A stretch of DNA of 64,000 nucleotides from Diprion similis (Eukaryota; Arthropoda; Insecta; Hymenoptera; Diprionidae): the NCBI RefSeq assembly GCF_021155765.1, contig NC_060111.1, positions 3,520,981-3,584,980 of the forward strand, in the 5' to 3' direction. This document shows positions 37,072-64,000 of the stretch, one piece after another. Position numbers and translations under genes: made by a program. How positions within the stretch are numbered: position 1 is the stretch's first letter; the number at the start of each line of letters is the position of its first letter. The notes below the pieces were generated by a model. That model saw only the letters and a list, made by a program, of their open reading frames with translations. It ran no database searches and was not told the origin of the DNA.

Positions 37072-39499
37072 ATATATATCTATATATGTATGATATGTAG
37101 TATATATATTTCTTCATTTTTTTAACGACTGACACGTTGTACTACGCATAGATTATTTAACACGTATTCCACCTAATTTCACGTAGGTATATAATGCAGC
37201 AATATTATATCAAATATATCGTTGAAAAAAAGTAGATGAGCTGTAAAAAATCGTAATAATAAATTATGCACAATTCGCGCGGCGCGCTACTCGATGAAAT
37301 TTTGTGAAAATTTATGAGAATTATAATAATCTAATGAAAATAGAAAAAATTCACCCGAGTCTTATTATATACCGTACGGGTTATAGATATTAAATTAATA
37401 TAATTATTCTTCGAAAAACGTGTTAGCGAATTGAATTTTAGAGGGATTTGAGGAGAAAAAAAAAAAAACATAAAAAATTCAATGTAAAGGTGAATCGCAT
37501 TAATCAATTGTTGTTCAGGATGTGAATATACGTGTAATATGTATGATACGCAAATTGAGACAAGATTTTATCGATGCTTTCCGATATACTGCCAATCTCA
37601 GCGTAAGTTTTTTCAACTAACTTCGTATAAAATTGTACTGATAAAAAAATTTGTACAAAAAGAAAAAAAAAAAAAAAAAAAAAAAAAAAGAAGAAGAAGA
37701 AGAAGTAAGGAACAGAGGTAAAGCGATTGCGACAAGCATTATAATTATTAAATAAATATTTCGGATATTTACGCTAAGACACTAGCGCTCTGAGTTTTGG
37801 TTTTCGACTCTTCACACATTATAGTATGTGAAATGTCAAGTGCGGTTAATTATTTTGACTGTAAATATTACACAATTAAATTTATTGTGAGAACTTCAAA
37901 CATAGCAAAAAATGATATAAACCAACTATACGTTGTTATACGTAGGAAATTAGCGAATGTAACGATCATATAAATAATAAAATGTATTATATATATACAT
38001 AAACCATATCTATCGACGCGTTAAGGTTATTAGGGTAAAAAAGATGGTAAAAAGTAAAAAAAAAAATAAATAAATTGAGAGAGAATTTGAATTTTTGAAG
38101 ATATGGATCACGAGGTGATATGAATAGTCTTTTACTAGGTGATTATTACACATTTTCCATGTACAATTGTACGAGTCAGAGGCGGTCAGAATTGTTGGAT
38201 ATTGTAAATCAATAAGGTGACATATAATACATGATAAGTTTTAAAATCAATTATATATTAAACGATATGTGCGAGTTTACAAAAAGTTACTTATACAGTT
38301 ATATATATAAAATATATACACGCTGATCATTACAATAGTTCTTGACAAATATAGCAATTAATTATTTTCCTTCGATCATTGAAATAGTAGGTATAGTAAT
38401 TATTATTATTATTTACGAAGAAATAAGCAACGTCCCTTCAATTAAATATTCATCGAACAATACTGTAGTAACAGCTGAGTTCCCTTTTACGTATTTCCTT
38501 TAACTTCTATCGCAAAAATAGACACTGAGATATTACTTTCGTAGAAAATCTTTGGACACGGAGCACATCATTCTGAAATGATGATGAGAAAAAGAGATGA
38601 TAAATAACGAAAATCTTCACCTGGATCGCGGCCCGAAATATGAGAGGTCAGGAGATACTGACAATAAAAAACTTATAGAGACAGACAGACAGACAGACAT
38701 ATACCTGTAATAATGTACACGTTACTATAATTAATATAATATTATTATACAGAAACGCACACAAGCCAATAATATTTGCAACCATGATTGAATGATTATT
38801 TTAGTCAAATGATAATTGTAATTGTTATTATTGCGCGTAACAGTCACTATATACGCGGCGACGATTGTAAAATGATAACGTGCGTTTGAAATGAACAATA
38901 ACGATATTGATAATAATAAGAATAAAAGCAAACGCAATGATCTTATAACGGTAATGATAACAAGATCGGTAATAACCAATTATTATTATTAAACGCATAC
39001 ATTCATGTTATGGGTACACATCTTATAATACATATACGCGTAACAGCTACCAGCCAACACCATGCTCACACTATACGCATAGTTACTATATAATATTATG
39101 CCATATATTACTGATGATTCCAAAAAAATATCAAGTACTCAACATTTTTAATAAATTATTTTGAAGGTTGGTTGTTAAGCTTTTTATTAAGCCACTCCTC
39201 CGCTGATTTGCAAAGAGAAGAATAGAATTATATGAGAGTAAAACATACCCCAATAAATTTTACGGAAATTAATTACAACGTTACTGGATTGAATTAGTGA
39301 CAAAATTTTGATTTTTTATAAGCTCGAATTAAAACGAACTACGCATTGCGCCGTTTTAAAAAAATCTGCTATACAAATACGAATGTAGGGTGGTCTGCTT
39401 TCAGGCGTATTTTCATCTCGCTTGTGGGTCTAATAAAAATGATATTTTACGTGAAATTTACTCAGTACAGCCTGTTTCGTGAATTCTAAATGTAAAATC

Positions 39500-39938
39500 T
39501 AAAATCTCATCTACACCTCACGTGAAAAAGCGAATAACAAATCAACAGTCTGGCAGGAATTCGAGATCTATTGCCACGCGCTTTGTGGCAAATTTCTTAT
39601 GCTCGATCAGTGCTGCCACCAATCGGCAAAGACGAGAACTACATCGCCACGTTAACTTCATCTGGCAAAACGTCGTCTGCTATTCAGGCTGCCAGATGAT
39701 GATGTGTGTGCCGCGCTGGCTGTCAGTCGGACTGTCGAAGTGCGGCTAATCGTTTCGAAAATGCGATAATAACGGAGCAAAAATCTATCTCTGTGTGCGG
39801 TTTAAATAATGTGCAATAAGAAAAGTGCGGTCTTTTTTCACCCAGAAAACTGTTTCATTAATACCGAGTTAAGCCGGTGAAAAACAGTGAAAACTAACCT
39901 CAAACAAGAGGAAACTGAGAGGTTAGAACGCAAGGAAA
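39500..39938 (+). promoter_or_regulatory. Probable promoter and 5' UTR of EDEM2
   Basis: The stretch in front of the EDEM2 ATG is CpG-richer than the intergenic DNA to its left. No TATA box is seen at a fitting place, so a TATA-less housekeeping promoter is likely. A 75-codon open frame at 39522-39749 lacks any domain and is read as part of the leader. Confidence 0.4.
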
Positions 39939-42092
39939 ATGCCTCGCATCGCATCGCAGCTGCTGATCATCCCTTTAATTATCATCGGGACGACTCAAGC
40001 GGTGAGAAACTATGACCGAGAAGACCTTTTGACACTCCGCGAGGAGGTGCGGACTATGTTTAATCACGCTTATTCAAGCTACCTAACCTACGCTTATCCT
40101 TACGACGAGCTTCGCTCGCTGAGCTGCGACGGTTTTGATACGTGGGGCAGCTACTCCCTGACACTGATAGACGCGCTGGACACCCTGGTTGTTATGGGAA
40201 ATTACACGGAGTTCAAGAGGGTCGTCGATATTTTGAGCTCGCGCGTGGACTTCGAGGAGAATATAAACGTCTCAGTTTTTGAAACGAATATCAGGGTCGT
40301 CGGTGGACTTCTCAGTGCCCACCTTCTCTCCCACAAGGCCGGACTCGATCTTGACGCCGGATGGCCGTGCAAGGGTTCACTCCTTCGCCTTGCCGAAGAC
40401 GTAGCGAAGCGTATAATTCCTGCATTTGATACGCCGACCGGAATGCCCTATGGCACTGTAAACCTGAAGCATGGTGTTCCCGACGGGGAAACAAGCATCA
40501 CCTGTACCGCCGGTATCGGTACCTTCATCCTTGAGTTTGGAACGCTATCGAGACTCACTGGGAATCCTCTCTACGAGGAGGTCGCCCTCAATGCTATGAA
40601 GGCCCTGCATCATTACAGGTGTGTAACTGATGGCCCTCGGTTATTTATTTAGTTTTTTTTTTTCTTCTTTTTTTGCAACAGTTTCAATCACGCAATTCGC
40701 TCTTCTTGCTTCAAGGAAAACTCTCTTTGTAGATCAAAGATCGGGCTTCTCGGCAACCATATCGACGTGTTGACGGGACATTGGACGGCTCAGGACTCGG
40801 GAATTGGTGCTGGAATCGACTCATATTTTGAGTATTTGGCAAAGGGCGCGCTGCTCCTTCAAGACCCGTTACTCGTCGCTATGTTCAATGACCACAAAGC
40901 GGCGATTGAGAAGTACATGAAAAAGGAGGACTGGCATTTATGGGTCTCGATGTCGAAGGGCCAGGTCACTCTGCCTGTCTTTCAGTCCCTGGAGGCCTAC
41001 TGGCCTGGCGTTCTAAGTTTCTTTGGCGACATAAGCAGCGCCATGAAATCTCTCCACAACTACCATCAGGTGTGGAAGCAGTTCGGATTCACTCCAGAGT
41101 TTTACAACATACCGCAGGCCGACGCTGGGGCTAATCGCGAGGGCTATCCTCTGAGGCCGGAACTGATAGAGTCCGTGATGTATCTTTACAGGGCGACGAA
41201 AGATCCGTACCTAATCGAGGTTGGAGTCGATATTCTCAGGAGTTTGCAGCACAGCGCAAAAACGAGTTGCGGATACGCGACGATAAACGACGTCAGGGAT
41301 CACAGAAAGGCGGACAGAATGGAATCCTTCTTTCTGGCCGAGACGACAAAGTATCTTTACCTGCTTTTCGACCCGGATAATTTCATCCACAATGACGGAC
41401 AACGAGGCACCGTCATCAAGACTGAATCTGGTCAATGCGTCATTGACGCCGGTGGCTACGTCTTTAACACGGAGGCGCATCCGATCGATCCTGGCTCTCT
41501 TCACTGCTGCAAAAAGATGGAGGGTATTTTTCCCAGCAAGAAATCAATGCTGAAGAAATTCGTTGTGGCCAAAAATGAGGAGAGAATCGAACCCGACAAA
41601 GGATCAGGGGATAACGAAAACGCCCCTGTTGAAGTGATCAAGCTGTCGCAGATACAACTTGACCCGGAAGAAGAGCCTTCGATAAAGACCGAAGAAATAG
41701 AAGCTGAGAAAGCGGCCAACGAAGCTTTGCCCGAGGCAAATAATTATAGCCAAAATATATCCAGATCTGAAATGCCGAAAATCGAAGTCGTCGCTCCGCC
41801 AAACACCATATACAAGGCTGACGACAGCGATGGGATAGATATTTTCGAAGTACCTGCCGGTGTCAATGGAGAGTATCCATCGATGGCGGAAGAGGAAAAC
41901 AATACGCAAACCACTTACAATAAGCCAAAATTTTCAAAGAGAAATAAATTCGAGCCGGATGTCATGTTGGAGAATATTAGAAATAGTAATATGTATCCTA
42001 TTAATGAGTCAACGCGATTTGACTATCAACTATTGTCGTGCCAGTCGCAACCGTTTCTCCAACGCATATCTATTATTGGTGAATTCTTTTGA
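39939..42092 (+). CDS. Edem2: ER degradation-enhancing alpha-mannosidase-like protein 2 (EDEM2), 679 aa
   Basis: Exons 39939-40618 and 40733-42092 are joined across a 114-nt intron; AG|A completes Arg227. It is a soluble ER-lumen GH47 family member that removes the first mannose from N-glycans of misfolded glycoproteins and so feeds ERAD. A signal peptide (about 1-21) leads into the GH47 barrel (about 33-487). Family signatures include [37 protein letters not shown] with the catalytic acid Glu115, [32 protein letters not shown] and FNTEAHPID. Cys63 fits the conserved structural cysteine of EDEM2. The C-terminus keeps LLSCQSQPF: the equivalent Cys of human EDEM2 forms a disulfide with TXNDC11. 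Residues 488-654 are an acidic, low-complexity extension that makes the protein about 100 residues longer than human EDEM2. EDEM2 rather than EDEM1 or EDEM3 is supported by the length and by the C-terminal cap. Confidence 0.95.
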
Positions 42093-43536
42093 TTTCGGTA
42101 TGTAACACGAATATCCGCGTACTGTAATATATAAATTGTATTGTATATTAATTGTCGATAGTAGTTATTTAAAAAACAATATCGGGGTAAGATTATCAAA
42201 TTTTTCATACTTTCCAACGAATGAAATACGCGTGTTGATGTTTAAATTCTTATATATTTATGTGTATACATATATATGTATATATATATATATTATACAT
42301 ATACATATATAATATATGATATATGTTTAAAGTCACACATACATATAATATAAGTATTGTACAAACAAATGCATATTTTATAATAACAAAATATAAATCC
42401 ACTTACGTATTAATATTGTACACATATCTCTCGCATTCGCACGCAACATTAAAATTAATCGTCGGTAAGATTTGAAAAAAGAAAAAAAAAAAAATGAGAA
42501 AAAAAACGTGTCTTGCCACAATAACTCGTATTCTTTAAATACAAAAATTACATCTATAAGTGTAGTTTTTCTTTTTTTTTTCATGTTAATAATCTAGTAT
42601 ATATAGTATATAGTATGATTTTTTTTTTTTCGTCCAGATCTCATATTTACATAAGAAATATATAGATAAAAAATATGCGGTTTGTGCAAACATGAAGCGA
42701 CAAATTTCGGCAATCGTGTTTCTGATATACGTGAGTTTTAAATGAAGAAAAAAAAAAAAAAAAAAAAAAACCCTCCGCGTAATGGATATGTTCAGTTCTC
42801 GGTTTATTTAATAATGTTGAAATTCCAAGATTTCTCTTCTCCTATATATAGTTTTCCCGTTATGAATTCATCAAATTGGTTAAAAAGATAAAAGAAAGAA
42901 AATCGATGGCCTAATCTATTACAAACATATCTATTATTATAATAGATACATATTCGCAAAAAAAAAAAGAAAAAGAAAAAAAAATGACAATGAAAATACA
43001 AATAGAAATTAAAAAGACGTGCCAAAGTAATGATTGTCGCGTGCAATCATTACTCCGGGACTTGAATTGTATTCACTGATAGTTTACTGATCAAATTTGT
43101 ATAACGAAAATATGAGGTATAGCATTTTTTACCCGAATTGAAACAGGTATCTTATCATCTTGTTTCTCGAAGTCTACACAATATACGATCCTATTCATTG
43201 TCGCGATAAATGAATTTTTTTTTTTTTTTTTTTTTTTTGTCACAAAAAAAAGAGCAAAAATAGAAAGAATATACAACATATAAAAAAAAAAGCGAAAAAT
43301 TTGATAAACTTCTAGCGAATACAATGATCCTCGTAAAAAATAAATACAATTTATCGTCCTAATGAAAATGTATGTATATATAATATATGTAAAAGAATCT
43401 ACACGATGTTGAATGTATATACTTTTACAATAATTGTTCGTTCTTGAGCATGTCTTTCACCTCGTTGCGTGAATAATTGTTTCTACACAACTTATAATTT
43501 AAAAAAAAAAACTTACATAACATTTAACGTTCAAAG
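42093..43536. other. Convergent 3' region between EDEM2 and uif
   Basis: AT-rich, with TATATA-type hairpins near 42240-42330 and A and T runs. It should hold both 3' UTRs. Candidate signals: AATAAA on the - strand at 42803-42808 for uif, ATTAAA near 42449 and AATAAA at 43339-43344 on the + strand for EDEM2. If the second of these is used, the two transcripts overlap. Confidence 0.55.
42803..42808 (-). other. Candidate polyadenylation signal of uif
   Basis: AATAAA on the - strand, about 730 nt after the uif stop. It would give a 3' UTR of roughly 750 nt. Confidence 0.45.
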
Positions 43537-60300
<16,764 letters not shown>

Positions 60301-63300
60301 CTGAAAACGAAAGTACAAATGATTTAGGCTCAGGTATAAAGACAGCTCTACTCTTAGCTCTCGTTATAAGACCAAACGCAGGGCTGGAGGGTTGTTTTTA
60401 AAACTCCGGACGACCCTGCGACGGAGAAAATCGTGAGCGAGAAGTCCCTGGCGGATATATAACGAGCGGTATTATAGCGTGTGGTTCAGTCACACCCTGA
60501 ACAAATTCAATAGACTACAATTCCAACGCGAAGTCGTTACGCGGGCCCGAAGTGACGCTGAGGAGACTTTTAACGATATCACGGTCAAGGAAATAATTAA
60601 ACACAAGGATCACGTAGGCTTTTTCTATCGGTATTGGTACGCGTACCGGTTGCGATTGGTGACAGGGCAAATATAGGCTTGAAATATAATCGGCGATGGA
60701 CGTGGATAACTGTAAATTCCGATGAAATATTTTATCCGTCCAAATTTGGCGTTGCAATACTTTATCACCGATGTTGTGATCGATGCGACGCCGCCCAATA
60801 TGGCACCGATTTACAGGTTAAACGGTTCGCAGTTTTCACCGATTCACGCGAGTATGGATACACGTAAGACCCTGTGCATCCGTTCAGACCTCTGTTTCGT
60901 CGCTTCGCGTTGATTCGGGGTAAAAATCGTGATGAAAAAGAACTTTTATCGCTAAATACGACGCGGTTAGTTCCGCCATTTCGCCGCTAGACGGCGCTCT
61001 CATCCTCGCATCAACAGAAGCGAGTAGAATATCATTTCCATCCCCAAATCGGATTTAAAATAATATTGCGAGCAGACAGACGACCTCGATTCTTTTTGTC
61101 AAAGGTATAAACTTGCTTCTTGTTCGTATTTCATCCGGGAAAATGTGGTGACAGATTGCGCGCGTACGTATACGGAGGGAACGAAGAAGATCAGAGACGT
61201 TCAGGAGGCTTCCGAGAAAATTATCCGTGTCAGGGATCCCGGCAACGAAGGTATGCTGTGCGTCCCATTGAGACACATACCTTATACCTGTACTCCGGCG
61301 TTATTAAACCATGCCTATAACCTGGCCCACGCCGTAATTGTTACGCTCAATTAAGTATGCGAGAAGATTTCATGCCAAGGGTTTTTTAAACGCGTCCATC
61401 CAGCGCAGAGCGCGTCGATTTGAAATACCGATCTTGATCGGTACGGAAAAAGCGATGTTCAAAGCTGCGGAAAGGAAACATTCCTGAGCAGTTTATTGAT
61501 AAAGAAAAAAAAAAAAAAATATGCGAATCTCTGCCGATGCCGATGGTTATCCCGGTCAATTTCGAAGGTCCTTTTATCCAGGAATCGGCAACGATCGCGT
61601 GACGCAGTTGGATTAACGGTACAGCCATGGTGGCGCCACGATCGAGTCGTTCCATTCCTTCTCAGTCCTCCGGAAATGAGCAGCCCGCATTTGCCACACG
61701 ACAACCGGTACCGAGACTGGAACGTTGGGAAAGGACCGATCCAGGGGAAATGTTGACGGGATTAAACAGCCTCCAATTAGCCATGAACCGATTGTTTATC
61801 AGTTGTAAATTAATTGCCAGTTATTCAACTCGATTGCCGATCTATCATCGTCGGTCTTGATGAGCCTATAATTGAACGACTGGGACGTGTGAAAATTATT
61901 CTCTAGGATCGCATGCATAACCGTTGCGAAGTTGAGCATCCATTTTCACAATTACTAGTCGAAAAGGTCGAGGAAGCAACTTGAAGTGCCGTTGCAATAG
62001 CGGATGATGTAGGTACAACTTTCACTTCTGGTGGTTAATCCTTCGACTAGATTATAGGAATAACGTTACGCATCGATTCGCGATTTGAGTTGATTTGTAT
62101 GTATATTTTCACGCTTACGTGTCACTGGCCACAGTCATAATGACAATAAATGATCGTTAACTGTATATTATATTCATTCGTCCGCAAAGAATGAGTTACG
62201 CGTTTATTATTCTTTCCTTTCTTTTCTCTCGTCAATCGTTCGCTCTTCGATTCTCGGATTGAAAATAATAGCGCCGAGTATTTTCGACGATGCGAAAAGA
62301 GACGAAATTCTGCGCGATCGTCGACTCGGACCCTCCGCAAACTGAGCGCTTGTTCATCGCTGAGGAATGCAGTCTCGTCCTCCCGGTTTTAAAAGTATCT
62401 TCTTTCCGCGGAACATCTTTTTTCGGTTTTCTTAACAGTCGCGTTTTCATAGTTTGCTGCGACTATTTGCAGCCCTGCAGTTATAGTATGAGTCAAGTAA
62501 TTTCTCTCATTAAACATCTCGAAACACTGATGATGCGGATGATCGAATTGCAGCGATGACGTAAACGACTGATTGTGAATAACATTGACGTGATTGCGAA
62601 ATTGCAGCGCGAACTATGATCTGAGAAAGAACAAAAATACAACCATCGAGAGAAAGCAAAGAAGAAAACGATGTCAATAAAAAAAAAAATGCTATCGCGT
62701 CCTTGTGTCGTAAAATTGCAATTCTTTGCAGTCCCGAGAAGATTGTACGAATATTTCGAAGTCTTTTTAATAATGTTGTAATTTTTTTTTTATACACTTT
62801 TACGTTCCATAGTTTTAGAGTCTATGTTAGCCTTGAAGTTTGGCGTCGCAAGAGTGATTCTTGCAATTCTTTTTCGCATGTCAATTTACATTTATGTTAA
62901 ATATTGTATACATGTATATCTATGCGTGTTCTCGACCAGGATACAACGTTCCCAAAGGTTAAAAATATCAAACCGTATGATTCACGTTTTATGATGCATA
63001 GTTTATATACCTACTAAGAGGATAATATATGCATTGATGAATAGTTTGAATCGATTGCCGACGACGCGAGTTTCTGATTTCCGTGTATTATACTGTCGGT
63101 TGATTTCATTTGCACTCACACAAAACATTTGCGATTTCGAAAATTATGGAAAAGGTTGTACAAATTACCCGACGGATTTTAAAAGCATAATAAATTATTC
63201 CAATTAATCAGTAGACTCGGTACGGTCCGGAATTTAATTAGGAATAATCGTTCTCATGATACCAAATGCATTATTTTTCATTTTTAGAAATCGGATATGT

Positions 63301-63710
63301 TTTACGTATACAATAAAGATTATTTGCTATCAATCACTTTTCTGTTTTTTCTCACATTATTCTGAGAAAAAACATAATCCTTCGCAGCTTTTTATTTATA
63401 ACAATTGAATGTACGTATATGTTTTAATCTGAAAATCGTAAAAAAAAACAAAACAAAAACGTTCAAACACTGGGATAACATTAAAATCGGTAGTTTTGTA
63501 ATTGTACCAATTAGAAATCCAAATGAAAATCTTTAAGCATCGTCATTTAAAGTGGCAAAAAATCGAATCAGTTTAATATTATAAGTGTAATAGCTGCGCC
63601 GCGGATGCACTCAGGATTAATTACCGTGTATATAAACCGCGATAACTGAACGTGCGTCAAGTATAAACGAGAAATAAGTAGCTCGATGTGTATGAAATCT
63701 GCAAGGAGGG

Positions 63711-63756
63711 CGAAGAAGAAGAAGAAGAAGAAGAAGAATAAGAAGAAGAAGAAGAG
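63711..63756. repeat. (GAA)n microsatellite
   Basis: About 15 GAA units with one ATA interruption. Confidence 0.9.
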
Positions 63757-63782
63757 GGCGTGTCGTGGGATGGAATCCTGGG

Positions 63783-63789
63783 TATAAAA
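63783..63789 (+). promoter_or_regulatory. Isolated TATA-box-like site near the right edge
   Basis: TATAAAA followed by GC-richer sequence. It would fit a + strand start near 63812 for a transcript running past the window edge. No open frame of note follows within the 200 bp available. Confidence 0.2.
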
Positions 63790-64000
63790 CCCGCGTTGCT
63801 TCACTTCGATCCCGTTACCGAATAACTTACAACCCATAAGCATTCAGCGCGACTGTCCCACTTTACACATTTATGTCTTATATACATATAAATATATGTA
63901 TTATATAAATAATCGACAGCTATAATACAAGGCGCAACGAATGACGCGATGCGTGTAATTGCGATTCACTTATCGCGAAAAACTAATTGAATAACTGTTA

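Larger units (their letters stand above)
33056..39938. other. 3' UTR of the CUB/LDLa gene and intergenic region up to EDEM2
   Basis: No gene is recognised in these 6.9 kb. The contents are three MITEs (33273, 34522, 36759), AT-rich spacer, an (ATT)n run and (ACAG)n near 38682-38700. The last 400 bp before 39939 have more CpG and fewer homopolymers and probably hold the EDEM2 promoter and 5' UTR. Confidence 0.6.
60301..64000 (-). other. Upstream part of uif (intron or promoter), first exon not found
   Basis: The first exon seen needs one nucleotide (expected G) from an upstream exon that should carry the signal peptide. I find no - strand ATG with a hydrophobic leader and a fitting donor here, so it probably lies beyond the window. 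60400-61900 has more CpG and fewer homopolymers than the other non-coding parts. The small frames on both strands show no domain. Confidence 0.5.

Noticed and set aside
39390..39420. TAGGGTGGTCTGCTTTCAGG as another family D MITE
   Set aside because: Only one end resembles the family and no inverted partner is seen nearby.
61145..61354. 69-codon + strand frame upstream of uif
   Set aside because: It has fair codon diversity, but no domain, no signal peptide, no promoter and no similarity that I recognise.
63568..63843. 91-codon - strand frame with a hydrophobic Phe run as the missing uif signal peptide
   Set aside because: The hydrophobic part is translated from the (GAA)n repeat, and no donor joins it in phase to the lectin exon.

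Overview
The window is a piece of an insect nuclear genome. It is AT-rich, has split genes with GT-AG introns, many simple repeats and short transposon copies, and no bacterial-type gene packing. A hymenopteran is my best guess, but this is inference: an intronic run of TTAGG-type telomere repeat and the protein sequences fit it without proving it.

Three protein genes are visible. (1) On the + strand, 1898-33055, thirteen exons whose reading phases all agree encode a 1040-residue single-pass membrane protein: signal peptide, LDLa, several CUB or CUB-like domains, a second degenerate LDLa, one membrane helix and a 33-residue tail. Its first intron is about 14.8 kb and holds several MITE-like elements. 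(2) On the + strand, 39939-42092, a two-exon gene encodes EDEM2, the ER alpha-mannosidase-like protein (GH47) that begins mannose trimming in glycoprotein ERAD. It has a long acidic C-terminal extension. (3) On the - strand, 60300 down to 43537, thirty-three exons in consistent phase encode 3508 residues of Uninflatable (Uif), the giant apical transmembrane protein known from Drosophila tracheae and Notch regulation. Its signal-peptide exon is not found and probably lies beyond the right edge. EDEM2 and uif converge tail to tail with about 1.4 kb between their stop codons.

Layout: 1-1897 upstream DNA with a minisatellite; 1898-33055 CUB/LDLa receptor gene; 33056-39938 its 3' UTR and an intergenic stretch with three MITEs; 39939-42092 EDEM2; 42093-43536 convergent 3' region; 43537-60300 uif; 60301-64000 upstream part of uif (intron or promoter), with a small TATA-like site near the edge.

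Both large proteins carry extracellular CUB and LDLa modules, but they belong to different families and nothing shows that they act together. The most interesting signals are: a pair of alternative donors in uif that would swap the last 49 residues of the cytoplasmic tail for 12 residues and a stop codon made at the splice junction; an 81-nt in-frame, stop-free intron in uif; the EDEM2 tail; a GC-rich 170-bp hairpin inside an intron; and several non-autonomous transposon families with near-perfect inverted ends.
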